Positions 37,996 to 48,213 of a stretch of DNA of 51,527 nucleotides are shown piece after piece. This stretch comes from Alsobacter soli (GTDB lineage: Bacteria; Pseudomonadota; Alphaproteobacteria; Rhizobiales; Beijerinckiaceae): NCBI RefSeq assembly GCF_003004785.1, contig NZ_PVZS01000027.1, positions 1 through 51,527 of the forward strand, written 5' to 3'. Position numbers and translations under genes: made by a program. The notes beneath the pieces were generated by a model. It saw only the letters and a program-made list of their open reading frames with translations, had not been told where the DNA came from and ran no database searches. Each line of letters starts with the position of its first letter. The stretch's first letter is position 1.

Positions 37996-39423
37996 ATGCG
38001 CCGCATGAACGGGAAGATGGCCGCCATGGCGACGGGCCTGGCGGCGGCGGGGATCGCCGCGCCGGACGCCGCCTGGGCTTCGGAGGGACTGAACGGCGCG
38101 GCGCTGGGCGGCGCCTGGGCGCTGCCCTTCGTGGGCATGCTGCTCTCCATCGCCCTGTTCCCGCTTTTCGCGCCCCATGCCTGGGAGCATCACCAGGGCA
38201 AGATCACGGCGTTCTGGGCTCTCGTGACCGCGATCCCGCTGGCCCTGGTGGCGGGCGGCGGCGCGGCCGCCAGCGCGCTCGCCCACACGGCGCTGCTGGA
38301 CTACATCCCCTTCATCCTGCTGCTCACGGCCCTTTTCACCACGGCGGGCGGCATCCTGATCGCCGGCAACATTCACGGCTCGCCGGCCGTGAATGCGCTT
38401 CTGCTGGCGATCGGCGCCGTGCTGGCCAGCCTCATCGGCACCACCGGCGCCTCCATGGTGATGATCCGCCCGGTGATCCGCGCCAACGACGACCGCAAGC
38501 ACAACGCCCACGTCTTCGTGTTCTTCATCTTCCTGGTGTCGAACCTCGGCGGCGCCCTCACGCCGCTGGGCGATCCGCCCCTGTTCCTGGGATTCCTGCG
38601 CGGGGTCGACTTCTTCTGGACCACGAAGCACGTCTTCGCCGAAACGCTGTTCGCAGCCGGCCTCGTGCTCGCCGTGTTCTACGCCATCGACTCCGTGATC
38701 TACCGAAGGGAAGGCCGCGTTCCCGATCCCACGCCCGACCGCCGCGTCCGCGTGCGCGGCGTCGAGAACCTGGCCCTGATCGGGGTGATCATCGCCGCCA
38801 TTCTGCTCAGCGCGGCCTGGAAGGGCGGCGTGGCCTTCACGGTCGCCGGCGTCGCCGTGGAGTGGCAGGGGCTCGTGCGCGACCTCGTCATGGTGGCCGT
38901 CGCGGTCGCCTCGATGAAGCTGACGAAGTCCGCCTGGCGCGAGGCCAACGGCTTCAGCTGGGGGCCTATCAAGGAAGTCGCCACCCTCTTCGCCGGGATC
39001 TTCGTCACCATGATCCCGGTGCTCGCGATGCTGCAGGCCGGCCGCGACGGCGCCTTCGCGCCGCTGGTCGCCCTCGTGAGCCACCCGGACGGCGCCCCCA
39101 ACAACGCCGCCTATTTCTGGCTTACGGGCGCGCTCTCGTCCTTCCTGGACAACGCCCCCACCTACCTGGTGTTCTTCCAGCTCGCCGGCGGCGACGCCCA
39201 GACCCTGATGACCCAGGGCGCGCTGACGCTGGCCGCCATCTCCTGCGGCGCGGTCTTCATGGGCGCCAACAGCTATATCGGCAATGCGCCCAACTTCATG
39301 GTCTACGCCATCGCCCGCGACGGCGGCGTCCGCATGCCCAGCTTCTTCGGCTACATGCTGTGGTCCGGCGCCGTGCTGATCCCGACGTTCCTGCTGGTGA
39401 CGTGGGTGTTTTTCGCCGGCTGA
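37996..39423 (+). CDS. Sodium:proton antiporter, NhaD/ArsB-like (citrate transporter superfamily)
   Basis: A 475-residue transporter with about twelve hydrophobic segments. Motifs LIGTTGASMVMIRPVIRAND, NLGGALTPLGDPPLFLGFL and SSFLDNAPTYLVFFQLAGGD are those of the NhaD-type ion transporter group. The first 31 residues (MRRMNGKMAAMATGLAAAGIAAPDAAWASEG) look like a cleavable signal sequence. The start is the ATG at 37996 with AGGGAG about 9 bases upstream; the longer reading from 37918 is not supported. Likely exchanges Na+ for H+, the ion being inferred from family. Confidence 0.9.
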   Translation: MRRMNGKMAAMATGLAAAGIAAPDAAWASEGLNGAALGGAWALPFVGMLLSIALFPLFAPHAWEHHQGKITAFWALVTAIPLALVAGGGAAASALAHTALLDYIPFILLLTALFTTAGGILIAGNIHGSPAVNALLLAIGAVLASLIGTTGASMVMIRPVIRANDDRKHNAHVFVFFIFLVSNLGGALTPLGDPPLFLGFLRGVDFFWTTKHVFAETLFAAGLVLAVFYAIDSVIYRREGRVPDPTPDRRVRVRGVENLALIGVIIAAILLSAAWKGGVAFTVAGVAVEWQGLVRDLVMVAVAVASMKLTKSAWREANGFSWGPIKEVATLFAGIFVTMIPVLAMLQAGRDGAFAPLVALVSHPDGAPNNAAYFWLTGALSSFLDNAPTYLVFFQLAGGDAQTLMTQGALTLAAISCGAVFMGANSYIGNAPNFMVYAIARDGGVRMPSFFGYMLWSGAVLIPTFLLVTWVFFAG

Positions 39424-39665
39424 GGCGTCCCTGCGTTGTATAGACAGGCCGAGAAAGGCCGGATCTCGCCAATGGCGGAGTGCAACTTAAACGAAAAGCA
39501 AGCGAGATTGTGCGCGCATAAGAAGTAAAATTGACATTTCGAAGACAGTAAGTTGCGAAAAGCTTTATTTCTGTCTAGAACTGCTCGGAAATGTGCAGGG
39601 ACAAGCGGTGCGCCGGGAAGAAGAATTGGCGCGCGCTTCCGATTGATCGAAGTGGGAGATTCACA
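39424..39665. promoter_or_regulatory. AT-rich upstream region of the small-protein island
   Basis: Base composition falls sharply after the antiporter stop. TTGACA occurs at 39531-39536, but no matching -10 box lies at 16-18 bp, so a promoter here is only suggested. The ribosome site GGGAG lies at 39654-39658 before the next ATG. No gene is supported in this gap. Confidence 0.35.
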
Positions 39666-40052
39666 ATGGCTGATATTTCGTTGGCTTCGGCTTCCTCTCT
39701 GGGGGGCGTTCATATCGACATGGCGTTCACTGGATCGAAAGTGACTCTCAGCGCCGACCGAAAGAATGTCACGATCGAGGATGGAAGTGCGCTGGATGCA
39801 GATAAAACGGTGAACGGCGTCATTCACCTTCGGGGACTCGCGAAGGAAGGAACGACCGTAAAGGTCACCGACTCCAGTCGTAAACAGAGGGCAGCTGGCG
39901 CTATTACGTCGTCTTCAGAGAGCAACAGCTGGCGTCGGGATGCGGCTGCGCTTCAGGCGAAGATAGACAGCGGCGACATAAGCGGCGCCACAAAATTCCA
40001 GTCGGAAATGAGCATAAGATGGCCGACCCTGGTCGGGCGAAAGGCGGGTTGA
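39666..40052 (+). CDS. Small repeat-unit protein A (unknown family)
   Basis: Not recognised. The 128-residue product has no signal peptide or membrane helix. Residues about 20-75 form a beta-rich unit, TGSKVTLSADRKNVTIEDGS then LDADKTVNGVIHLRGL and TVKVTDSSRKQ. The same pattern (GSxVTL..., TIxDGxxLD, KGVxxL, KVTDxxG) occurs in the next two genes, so the three are paralogues. The rest of the protein is a helical C-terminus. GGGAG ribosome site and ATG start are convincing. AT-richer than the flanking genes. Confidence 0.6.
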   Translation: MADISLASASSLGGVHIDMAFTGSKVTLSADRKNVTIEDGSALDADKTVNGVIHLRGLAKEGTTVKVTDSSRKQRAAGAITSSSESNSWRRDAAALQAKIDSGDISGATKFQSEMSIRWPTLVGRKAG

Positions 40053-40148
40053 CCCAAGGGGCGGGCCGCTTCTCGGGGAGGCAAGCGCCGAGCTGTCCGT
40101 GATCACGTGCTGCGCCCTGGGGCTCTTGCTACACCGCGGCAGAGTATT

Positions 40149-40676
40149 ATGAAAGTGTGCAGGACCAAGGTCATGACTGTTGTTTATTTGAAGAAGACCG
40201 TGAGCGGCAGTTCGGTTACATTGACGGACCCCGGAGGGTGGTCCAAGACCATCGCCGACGGTGGGCCATTGGACCGCAATCCGGCAAAGGGGCTCGTCGG
40301 TCTGGATTTGAAAGTCCCGGCTGGCACCATCGGGAAAGTAACGGATGCGAAGGGCCGGCCGACGGGGTCCTTTGTCGCCAAGCCTCCTCAGGTCGCCAAG
40401 CCTCCTCAGGTTACAGTGAAAGGCAGTTCTGTTGTAATCACCACTCCCATGAAGGGGTGGTCTCAGACCATCCTGGATAATGGACCAGGAGACCACGACC
40501 CGACCAAGGGGGTTATCAGTCTGCAGAATCTCCCGTTGGCTGCATTGGTGACCGTCAAGGATGCGAGCGGCGCGGTCACTCAAAAGCTAAGCACTCTGGT
40601 GGGACCGGGTGCATTGCAGGAAGCTTTCTATAAAGCGACCGGGCAGTTTTCGACAGGTTCGACGGGAAAGCGGTAG
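40149..40676 (+). CDS. Small repeat-unit protein B, two copies of the beta unit
   Basis: Not recognised. The 175-residue product contains the unit twice. Copy one (residues 18-75) reads VSGSSVTLTDPGGWSKTIAD and KVTDAKG. Copy two (90-147) reads VKGSSVVITTPMKGWSQTIL and VKDASG. Two copies of the hexapeptide KPPQVA (codons at 40380-40415) join them. No signal peptide is visible. Translation may start at ATG 40149 or at ATG 40173 (MTVVYLKK). The first half is nearly identical to the gene at 41190, so one is a recent duplicate of the other. Confidence 0.6.
   Translation: MKVCRTKVMTVVYLKKTVSGSSVTLTDPGGWSKTIADGGPLDRNPAKGLVGLDLKVPAGTIGKVTDAKGRPTGSFVAKPPQVAKPPQVTVKGSSVVITTPMKGWSQTILDNGPGDHDPTKGVISLQNLPLAALVTVKDASGAVTQKLSTLVGPGALQEAFYKATGQFSTGSTGKR
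40380..40415 (+). repeat. 18-bp tandem repeat encoding KPPQV linker (two units)
   Basis: AAGCCTCCTCAGGTCGCC followed by AAGCCTCCTCAGGTTACA. Encodes the Pro-rich hinge between the two beta units of protein B. Confidence 0.85.
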
Positions 40677-41189
40677 AACCGAGCCGGCCTGTCATCCCTG
40701 AGGAGCGGCGTCATGGCGATGCTGCGCCTCGCTGCTGCAACCACGAAAACACCGGCTTGAGGCAGCCCGGCTGCGCACCGCGCAGCGCTCGGCGAGATCA
40801 AGGCTTTTGCTAGCTGCCGCCCAGCGTTGGCGAGCAATATGGTGAGCATTCAAGACAAGGCTGGCCTGCAGTGACGGGCTTCCGTCGATGCTGGCCCCAA
40901 TGAGTGGCCGTTTCTCCGCTGTCCTCAGACCGCGCGGCGAGGCCTGAACTCTCGCCAGACAGGTGCGAGCCCGAACGCGTGTACGCTCGCGTGGTGGCGT
41001 GATCGGCAACTCTGGCGTCCGCTGGCTGAGGCATCCCTGCCTTGTTAGCCTGGAACAGAGTGGCCGGTCGTCCCGACATCGCGCCAAACGCAACCTATCG
41101 ATATTCACTACGAATATTCTCGCCAAACTTGTATTGCTTCGCCGCAGGCAAAATTATATTTTGACCATTACGCAATAATGCGATGCATT
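40677..41189. other. Non-coding gap with decayed repeats
   Basis: A 513-bp stretch with no supported gene. It contains the left arm of a 56-bp inverted repeat (40709-40764) and a segment (about 40887-40945, starting GATGCTGGCCCCAATGAGTG) that recurs in direct orientation at about 41667-41735. Frames here read as low-quality, frameshift-broken protein. Sequence from about 41090 to 41165 is AT-rich and is the probable promoter region of the gene at 41190. Confidence 0.6.
40709..40764. repeat. Inverted repeat, left arm (56 bp)
   Basis: Matches the reverse complement of 41761-41816 in 54 of 56 bases by eye. The two arms enclose about 1 kb with the duplicated small gene, like ends of a decayed mobile element, but no transposase gene lies between. 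Confidence 0.85.
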
Positions 41190-41552
41190 ATGAAACTGTG
41201 TAGGGCCAAGATCATGTCTGCTGTTGATTTGAAAAAGACCGTGAGCGGCAGTTCAGTTACATTGACGGACCCTGGAGGGTGGTCGAAGACTATCGCCGAC
41301 GGTGGGCCATTGGACCGCAATCCGGCAAAGGGGGTTGTCGGTCTGGATTTGAAGGTCCCGGCTGGCACCATCGGGAAAGTAACGGATGCGAAGGGCCTGC
41401 AGACGGGGTCCTTTGTCGCCAAGCCTCCTCAGGTCGCCAAGCCTCCTCAGGTCGACTGGCCTCCTCAGGTCGACTGGTCTCCTCAAAAGCTACGCACTTC
41501 GATAACGGCAGTTCAAATGTTGATCGACTCAGCAACGAAACCACCAGTTTAG
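41190..41552 (+). CDS. Small repeat-unit protein C, one beta unit plus hexapeptide repeats
   Basis: Not recognised. 120 residues from ATG 41190 (alternatives are ATG 41178 and 41214). The first 75 residues are nearly identical to protein B (VSGSSVTLTDPGGWSKTIAD and KVTDAKG). Then come the hexapeptides KPPQVA, KPPQVD, WPPQVD and WSPQKL, then a short unique tail. Bases around the join, CTCAAAAGCTACGCACT, match the sequence after the second unit of protein B, so C looks like a copy of B that lost its second unit. It could be a decaying paralogue. Confidence 0.5.
   Translation: MKLCRAKIMSAVDLKKTVSGSSVTLTDPGGWSKTIADGGPLDRNPAKGVVGLDLKVPAGTIGKVTDAKGLQTGSFVAKPPQVAKPPQVDWPPQVDWSPQKLRTSITAVQMLIDSATKPPV
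41421..41492 (+). repeat. 18-bp tandem repeat encoding PPQV hexapeptides (about 3.5 units)
   Basis: Units start at 41421, 41439, 41457 and 41475 and share CCTCCTCAGGTCG cores. Expanded relative to the two units in protein B, consistent with slippage. Confidence 0.85.
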
Positions 41553-41760
41553 GGTTGAACAACGCAACGTGACCATGTGCGGCGGTGCGCAGCCGGGTTG
41601 CGCCGATCCCGGGGCTGCTGCTCCAGGATCGGGCTCTGGGGCGAGGCTCAGCCGGGAGATGTCCTGCGGATGCTGGCCCCAATGAGTGGCCTTTTCCCCG
41701 GAGGCCGTCCTCAGATGGCGCGGCAAGACCTGGACCGACGCGGGAAGAAGCGAGCCGGAA

Positions 41761-41816
41761 TGCCTCAAGCCGGTGTTTTCGTGGTTGCAGCAGCGATACG
41801 CAGCATCGCCATGACG
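41761..41816. repeat. Inverted repeat, right arm (56 bp)
   Basis: Reverse-complement partner of 40709-40764; two mismatches, both within the GCGATACGCAG segment. Confidence 0.85.
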
Positions 41817-41877
41817 CCGCGTGTCCTTGGCTGAAGCTTTTACTCCGCCGCGTGACGTGCGCCGGCCGGTGGGGATC

Positions 41878-41902
41878 GGAGCCCGAATTGAATCCGGGCT
41901 CC
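41878..41902 (-). terminator. Hairpin downstream of pckA
   Basis: Perfect 8-bp stem GGAGCCCG (41878-41885) with CGGGCTCC (41895-41902) and a 9-base loop, about 28 bp past the pckA stop on the minus strand. No U-tract. Confidence 0.5.
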
Positions 41903-41930
41903 GCGGTTCACGGTCACTGGGCCCCGGCGG

Positions 41931-43550
<1,620 letters not shown>

Positions 43551-43778
43551 GATACTTACTCCTCGCACCCGCGCGGCGGCCCGGAGGCCGCAAGAAGGAT
43601 TCGGGCCGGCAGCCGGCCAGGGCGCAGCCGCCAGCGGGCCCGGAAAGCGGGCCGCGTGTCGCGCCGCGGCCCAACAACCACGAGATGCTGGAGAGAACAA
43701 GTCGTTCGTTGGGCGAACGCTCACACCACGGTCGCTCGACTTATTGTTGCGCTGCAATGCTAATCGTTTTAGAGCGGT

Positions 43779-44516
43779 TTACTGCTGCGCCCGAGCTTGG
43801 TCGGCAAGTGTCCGGAAAGCAGTGCGCAAGGATCCGGGCGACGTTACCCGTTCCGCCCACAGGAGACGCCCGCGCTCATCTTCCAGGGCCAGGTCGCAAC
43901 CCTCCGGATCGACGCCGGTGACCCGCCACGCCCCGGCGCGGCGGCCGAGGAGTCGCGTGGCGTAGAGCTCGACAGTTTCCGTGTGGTCGGCGTTCACGTG
44001 CTCCACCGCCTCCGGCTCGACGGAGACCAGCTCGCTGGCGTTGTCCAGGTCGAGCAGCAGGTCCCGTGGCTGGATGCTCACGATCCGCCCGAAGCCCGCC
44101 ACCAGGTGGCACCCCGTCACCACCAGTCGGTAAAAGGCGAAATCGGCGAAGTCGGCGTAGAAGGCCGCGTCCGGCTGGGAGGCCAGGAAGCGCCGGCGCG
44201 CGCGTTGGTCGTCCGCCTTCTCGGCCCTTCCGGTGATGCTGATGCGCGGGTGGACCGATGGATCCCCGGAGCCCACCTGGGCCAGCAGGAGCGAGCACAG
44301 CGGGTTGGCCTGCAGGTTGCGGGTGTGCACGGCCAAGGTGGAGATGAGCAGCAGCGGCGTGCCGTCCACATCCGCAGCTGTCCCGACCAGGGACGCGAAG
44401 GGTCCTCCCGTGGCGGCGTCGAGGGTGGCGAGCGAGCCCCATCGCGTCGTTCGCAGCAGGCGCCGGGCCTCCGCGACCGAATTGAAGCCCTCCGCCGCCG
44501 TGTTCGGGTCCGCCAT
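43779..44516 (-). CDS. HugZ-family protein (pyridoxamine-5'-phosphate-oxidase-like fold with DUF2470)
   Basis: A 245-residue split-barrel protein. Residues 10-150 form the flavin/heme-binding-like fold (LRTTRWGSLATLD, FASLVGTAADVDGTPLLLISTLAVHTRNLQANPLCSLLL, ISITGRAEKADD). The C-terminal DUF2470 part has EHVNADHTETVELYA. HugZ proteins are heme-degrading or heme-binding; whether this one is a heme oxygenase is not known. It is divergent from chvI with 225 bp between them, a conserved position in this order. Ribosome site AGGAAGG. Confidence 0.88.
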   Translation of the reverse strand: MADPNTAAEGFNSVAEARRLLRTTRWGSLATLDAATGGPFASLVGTAADVDGTPLLLISTLAVHTRNLQANPLCSLLLAQVGSGDPSVHPRISITGRAEKADDQRARRRFLASQPDAAFYADFADFAFYRLVVTGCHLVAGFGRIVSIQPRDLLLDLDNASELVSVEPEAVEHVNADHTETVELYATRLLGRRAGAWRVTGVDPEGCDLALEDERGRLLWAERVTSPGSLRTAFRTLADQARAQQ

Positions 44517-44741
44517 GGCGCGATCCTTCCTGCCCTTCAGCCCTGATCGGGCATGCGATGGTGGCGAAAATTCCAAATGATGATTACATCGATCAAGCAC
44601 AGAGCCAAAGTGAGAGGGAACGCGTTGGCCTGTCGTCACATTGTCGCCGCGCTTGATGGCGAGCGTCCGCGCGCCCGTCACGGCCCGGCGCCAGCCGATC
44701 CGCTCTGACCATCGCCGGACAGGCAGAGGACCAGCCGAACT

Positions 44742-45440
44742 ATGCCGACCATCGCCCTCGTCGACGACGACCGCAACATCCTCACCTCCGTGTCCATCGC
44801 GCTGGAAGCGGAAGGCTACCGCATCCAGACCTACACGGATGGCGCAGCGGCTCTCGACGGTTTGAAGCAGAACCCGCCCGACCTCGCCATCTTCGACATC
44901 AAGATGCCGCGCATGGACGGGATGGAGCTTCTGCGCCGCCTGCGCCAGAAATCCGATCTCCCGGTCATCTTCCTGACCTCCAAGGACGAGGAGATCGACG
45001 AGCTCTTCGGCCTGAAGATGGGCGCGGACGACTTCATCCGGAAGCCCTTCTCCCAGCGCCTCCTGGTTGAGCGCGTCAAGGCGGTGCTGCGCCGCTCGGG
45101 CGCCAAGGAGGTCGCCTCCCCCAAGGAAGGCGACGCCAAGGTCCTGGAGCGCGGCCTCCTCAAGATGGATCCCGAGCGCCACACCTGCACCTGGAAGGGC
45201 GAGCCGGTGACGTTGACGGTCACCGAGTTCCTGATCCTGCAGGCGCTGGCCATGCGCCCCGGCGTGGTGAAGAGCCGCAACGCCCTCATGGATGCGGCCT
45301 ACGACGATCAGGTGTATGTGGACGATCGCACCATCGACAGCCACATCAAGCGGTTGCGGAAGAAGTTCAAGGCGGTCGACGACGACTTCGAGATGATCGA
45401 GACGCTCTATGGCGTCGGCTACCGCTTCAAGGAATCCTGA
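44742..45440 (+). CDS. chvI: Two-component response regulator ChvI (OmpR family)
   Basis: A 232-residue response regulator. Receiver residues Asp8-Asp9-Asp10 and the phospho-acceptor Asp52 ([10 protein letters not shown]) are present, with Thr and Lys conserved in FLTSKDEE and RKPF. The C-terminal winged helix has [16 protein letters not shown] and [10 protein letters not shown]. In Sinorhizobium and Agrobacterium ChvI responds to acid and envelope stress through ExoR-ChvG. The cognate kinase chvG follows after 46 bp. Confidence 0.97.
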   Translation: MPTIALVDDDRNILTSVSIALEAEGYRIQTYTDGAAALDGLKQNPPDLAIFDIKMPRMDGMELLRRLRQKSDLPVIFLTSKDEEIDELFGLKMGADDFIRKPFSQRLLVERVKAVLRRSGAKEVASPKEGDAKVLERGLLKMDPERHTCTWKGEPVTLTVTEFLILQALAMRPGVVKSRNALMDAAYDDQVYVDDRTIDSHIKRLRKKFKAVDDDFEMIETLYGVGYRFKES

Positions 45441-45486
45441 GAGCCGAAGGCGCTGCGGCGGAGGTCGCGCGCCGGTCCTGTGAGCC

Positions 45487-47271
45487 ATGACCGCCCAAGC
45501 CGAGCGCAGCGCGATCCGCAAAGAGGAAAAGCCGGCCCGCCCCTCCCTGGGCGCGGCGATCGTGGCGCGCGCCCGCGCGCTCACGCGCCTCGCCATCCAG
45601 CGCGGCTCGTCGAGCCTCGTGCGCCGCATCGTGGTGCTCAACCTGGCCGGGCTGGTCGCCCTGCTGCTGGGGTTCCTCTACCTCAACCAGTTCCGCGAAG
45701 GCCTGATCGACTCCAGGGTGCAGAGCCTGCTCACCCAGGGCGAGATCATCGCCGGCGCGGTGGCGGCCTCGGCCACGGCCGACAATGACTCCGTCACCAT
45801 CGATCCGGACAAGCTTCTGCAGCTCCAGGCCGGCGAGAGCGTCGGCTTCGGCGACGACAGCGCGACGGAGTTCTCCATCAATCCCGAGCGCGTTGGCCCG
45901 CTGTTGCGCCGGCTCGTGACCCCCACCCGCACCCGCGCCCGCATCTACGACCGGGACGGCTTCCTGATCATCGACTCGCGCTCGCTTTATTCGCGCGGCG
46001 ACATCATGCGCTTCGAGCTTCCCCCGCCCACCGCGGAGGAGCCCACGATCATCGAGCGCACCTGGAACCAGTTCAAGCGCAGCTTCGGCAAGAACAACCT
46101 GCCCCTCGGCGAGGAGATCAACGCCGCCAACGGCCGCAACCTGCCCGAGGTCTCCCGCGCCCTCACCGGGTCTCCGGCCAGCGTGGTGCGCGTCAACGCC
46201 AATGGCGAGACCATCGTGTCCGTGGCCGTGCCCATCCAGCGCTTCCGGGCCGTGCGCGGCGCGCTGCTGCTGTCCACCCAGGGCGGCGACATCGACGGCA
46301 TCATCGCCAGCGAGCGCTTCGCCATCCTGCGCGTCTTCGCGGTGGCGGCGGGCGTGATGATCGTCCTCTCGGTGTCCTTCGCCGGCACCATCGCGGGCCC
46401 GATCCGCCGCCTGTCCGCCGCCGCCGAGCGCGTGCGCCGCGGCGTGAAGGCCCGCGAGGAGATCCCAGACTTCACGGACCGGTCGGACGAGATCGGGCAT
46501 TTGTCCGGGTCGCTCCGCGACATGACCAAGGCGCTCTATAGCCGGATCGACGCCATCGAGACCTTCGCGGCCGACGTGGCGCACGAGTTGAAGAACCCGC
46601 TCACCTCCCTGCGCAGCGCGGTCGAGACCTTGCCGCTGGCCCGCTCGGACCAGTCCCGCGGGCGCCTCCTCGAAGTCATCCAGCACGATGTGAAGCGCCT
46701 CGACCGCCTGATCAGCGACATCTCCGACGCCTCGCGCCTCGACGCCGAGCTCGCCCGCTCGGAGGCGGAGCCCGTCGACGTCATGCGGCTCCTGGAGACG
46801 GTCATTTCGGTCGCCAACGGTGTGCGCCGGGACGACGGCGTCTCCATCCGGCTGCAGGTGGCGCCCGACCCGCGCGGGCGCGACGCGTTCTTCGTGCTGG
46901 GCCACGACTCGCGCCTGGGGCAGGTCGTCAGCAACCTGATCGAGAACGCCCGCTCCTTCTCGCCCCATGGCGGCGAGGTGCGGGTGGGTCTGCGCCGCCT
47001 CGGGAGCACTGTCGAAATCGCCGTCGAGGACGATGGGCCCGGCGTGCCGAGCCACGCCCTGGAGCGCATCTTCGAACGCTTCTACACGGATCGGCCGGAC
47101 CAGGGCTTCGGCCAGAACTCGGGGCTGGGCCTCTCCATCTCGCGCCAGATCGTCGAGGCCCACCGCGGGCGGATCTGGGCCGAGAACCGCATAGCGCCCG
47201 CCGCGGCCGGCCAGGAGCCGCGCTGCCTCGGGGCGCGCTTCCACGTCAGCCTGCCGGTGGCCAAGCCGTGA
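45487..47271 (+). CDS. chvG: Sensor histidine kinase ChvG (ExoS)
   Basis: A 594-residue kinase. Two membrane helices (about residues 45-65 and 280-302: IVVLNLAGLVALLLGFLYL and ILRVFAVAAGVMIVLSVSFAGTIAG) bound a large periplasmic sensor. HAMP follows, then the phospho-acceptor His366 in ADVAHELKNPL, and the ATP domain has NLIENARSF, DDGPGV and GLGLSIS boxes. It phosphorylates ChvI. Its stop overlaps the hprK start by four bases, so chvG and the PTS genes are co-expressed. Confidence 0.97.
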   Translation: MTAQAERSAIRKEEKPARPSLGAAIVARARALTRLAIQRGSSSLVRRIVVLNLAGLVALLLGFLYLNQFREGLIDSRVQSLLTQGEIIAGAVAASATADNDSVTIDPDKLLQLQAGESVGFGDDSATEFSINPERVGPLLRRLVTPTRTRARIYDRDGFLIIDSRSLYSRGDIMRFELPPPTAEEPTIIERTWNQFKRSFGKNNLPLGEEINAANGRNLPEVSRALTGSPASVVRVNANGETIVSVAVPIQRFRAVRGALLLSTQGGDIDGIIASERFAILRVFAVAAGVMIVLSVSFAGTIAGPIRRLSAAAERVRRGVKAREEIPDFTDRSDEIGHLSGSLRDMTKALYSRIDAIETFAADVAHELKNPLTSLRSAVETLPLARSDQSRGRLLEVIQHDVKRLDRLISDISDASRLDAELARSEAEPVDVMRLLETVISVANGVRRDDGVSIRLQVAPDPRGRDAFFVLGHDSRLGQVVSNLIENARSFSPHGGEVRVGLRRLGSTVEIAVEDDGPGVPSHALERIFERFYTDRPDQGFGQNSGLGLSISRQIVEAHRGRIWAENRIAPAAAGQEPRCLGARFHVSLPVAKP

Positions 47272-47735
47272 GCGCTGTCCCCGTCCACGCCTGCTGCGTC
47301 GTGGTGGGGGATGCGGGCGTGCTGATTCGGGGTCCGTCCGGCAGCGGCAAGTCGACGCTGGCGCGCCGCCTCCTGGACGAGGCCGCCCGCCGCGGCCTGT
47401 TCGGACGGCTCGTGTCGGACGACAACGTCCTGGTCGAGGCGCGCGGCGGTCGCGCGCTGGGCCGGGTGCGGCCGGCGATCGCCGGCGCCATCGAGATCCG
47501 CGGCCGCGGCATCCTCCATGGCGAGCATGAGCCTTCGGCCGTCTTGCGTCTTGTCGTCGACTGTGGCGTCAATGCTCTGGACAGGATGCCCGAAGCCGGG
47601 GACCTTGCCACGGTGGTGGAGGGCGTGACCCTTCCCCGGATCGTCGCAGGTCCGGACGAGGCGGACCGCGTCCTGCTCGCTCTGGGGCGCGGCCTGTTCG
47701 CGCCGCGGAACCCGGAACGGGACACTGCGTTGTAG
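47268..47735 (+). CDS. hprK: HPr kinase/phosphorylase, short alphaproteobacterial form
   Basis: A 155-residue kinase consisting only of the C-terminal catalytic domain, as in other alphaproteobacteria. The P-loop is GPSGSGKST (residues 22-30), followed by FGRLVSDDNVLVEARGGRALG and AIEIRGRGILHGEH. The N-terminal domain of Firmicute HprK is absent. It phosphorylates Ser65 of the HPr encoded downstream. GTG start in a GTGA overlap with chvG. Confidence 0.95.
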   Translation: MSAVPVHACCVVVGDAGVLIRGPSGSGKSTLARRLLDEAARRGLFGRLVSDDNVLVEARGGRALGRVRPAIAGAIEIRGRGILHGEHEPSAVLRLVVDCGVNALDRMPEAGDLATVVEGVTLPRIVAGPDEADRVLLALGRGLFAPRNPERDTAL

Positions 47736-47811
47736 GGGGTTGCACTTCCCACCGCATCGCACAAAATGAGGGCTTCGCGCGCTTTTCGGCGTGCGCTGGA
47801 GAGCAGTTTTC

Positions 47812-48213
47812 ATGATCGGTATGGTGCTCGTGACGCACGGGCGGCTTGCGATCGAGTTTCGCGCCGCCATGGAGCACGTCGTGGGCCCGCAGCAGCAGGT
47901 CGAGACCATCACGATCGGGCCCGACGACGACATGGATCAGCGTCGTCAGGACATCGTCTCGGCCGTGGAGGCCGTGGACACCGGAGACGGTGTCGTGATT
48001 CTCACGGACATGTTCGGCGGCACCCCCTCCAACCTGGCGATCTCGGTGATGAACGGCGGCAAGACCGAGGTGGTCGCCGGCATCAACCTTCCCATGTTGA
48101 TCAAGCTGGCCAGCGTCCGGGGCGAGTGCGATCTCGACAAGGCCGTCGTGCAGGCGCAGGAAGCGGGCCGGAAGTACATCAACGTGGCCAGCCGGGTGCT
48201 TGCGGGAAAATGA
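47812..48213 (+). CDS. PTS EIIA component, mannose family (regulatory)
   Basis: A 133-residue PTS IIA(Man)-type domain; the phosphorylated His9 is in MVLVTHGRLA, with VVILTDMFGGTPSNLAISVM and INLPMLIKLAS as the family core. No IIB, IIC or IID is seen, so in this block it acts in regulation rather than sugar uptake. ATG with GGAGA upstream; the stop overlaps ptsH (ATGA). The longer reading from 47791 is rejected. Confidence 0.95.
   Translation: MIGMVLVTHGRLAIEFRAAMEHVVGPQQQVETITIGPDDDMDQRRQDIVSAVEAVDTGDGVVILTDMFGGTPSNLAISVMNGGKTEVVAGINLPMLIKLASVRGECDLDKAVVQAQEAGRKYINVASRVLAGK

Larger units (their letters stand above)
41553..41930. other. Non-coding gap with decayed repeats
   Basis: No supported gene in these 378 bp. 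It carries the direct-repeat copy of GATGCTGGCCCCAATGAGTG (from about 41667) and the right arm of the inverted repeat (41761-41816). It ends with a hairpin close to the pckA stop. Confidence 0.6.

Noticed and set aside
39531-39570. Promoter with TTGACA before small protein A
   Set aside because: No -10 hexamer lies at a proper distance, so it is mentioned only as a weak hint.
40692-41126. Minus-strand frame of 144 codons in the small-protein island (possible transposase remnant)
   Set aside because: Similar short fragments recur near 41530-41770, but I could not recognise any transposase motif, such as a DDE pattern. Kept as repeat DNA only.
43779-45641. A 620-codon minus-strand frame over chvI and the HugZ-like gene
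   Set aside because: chvI is unmistakable on the plus strand; only the downstream 245 codons of this frame are a real gene.
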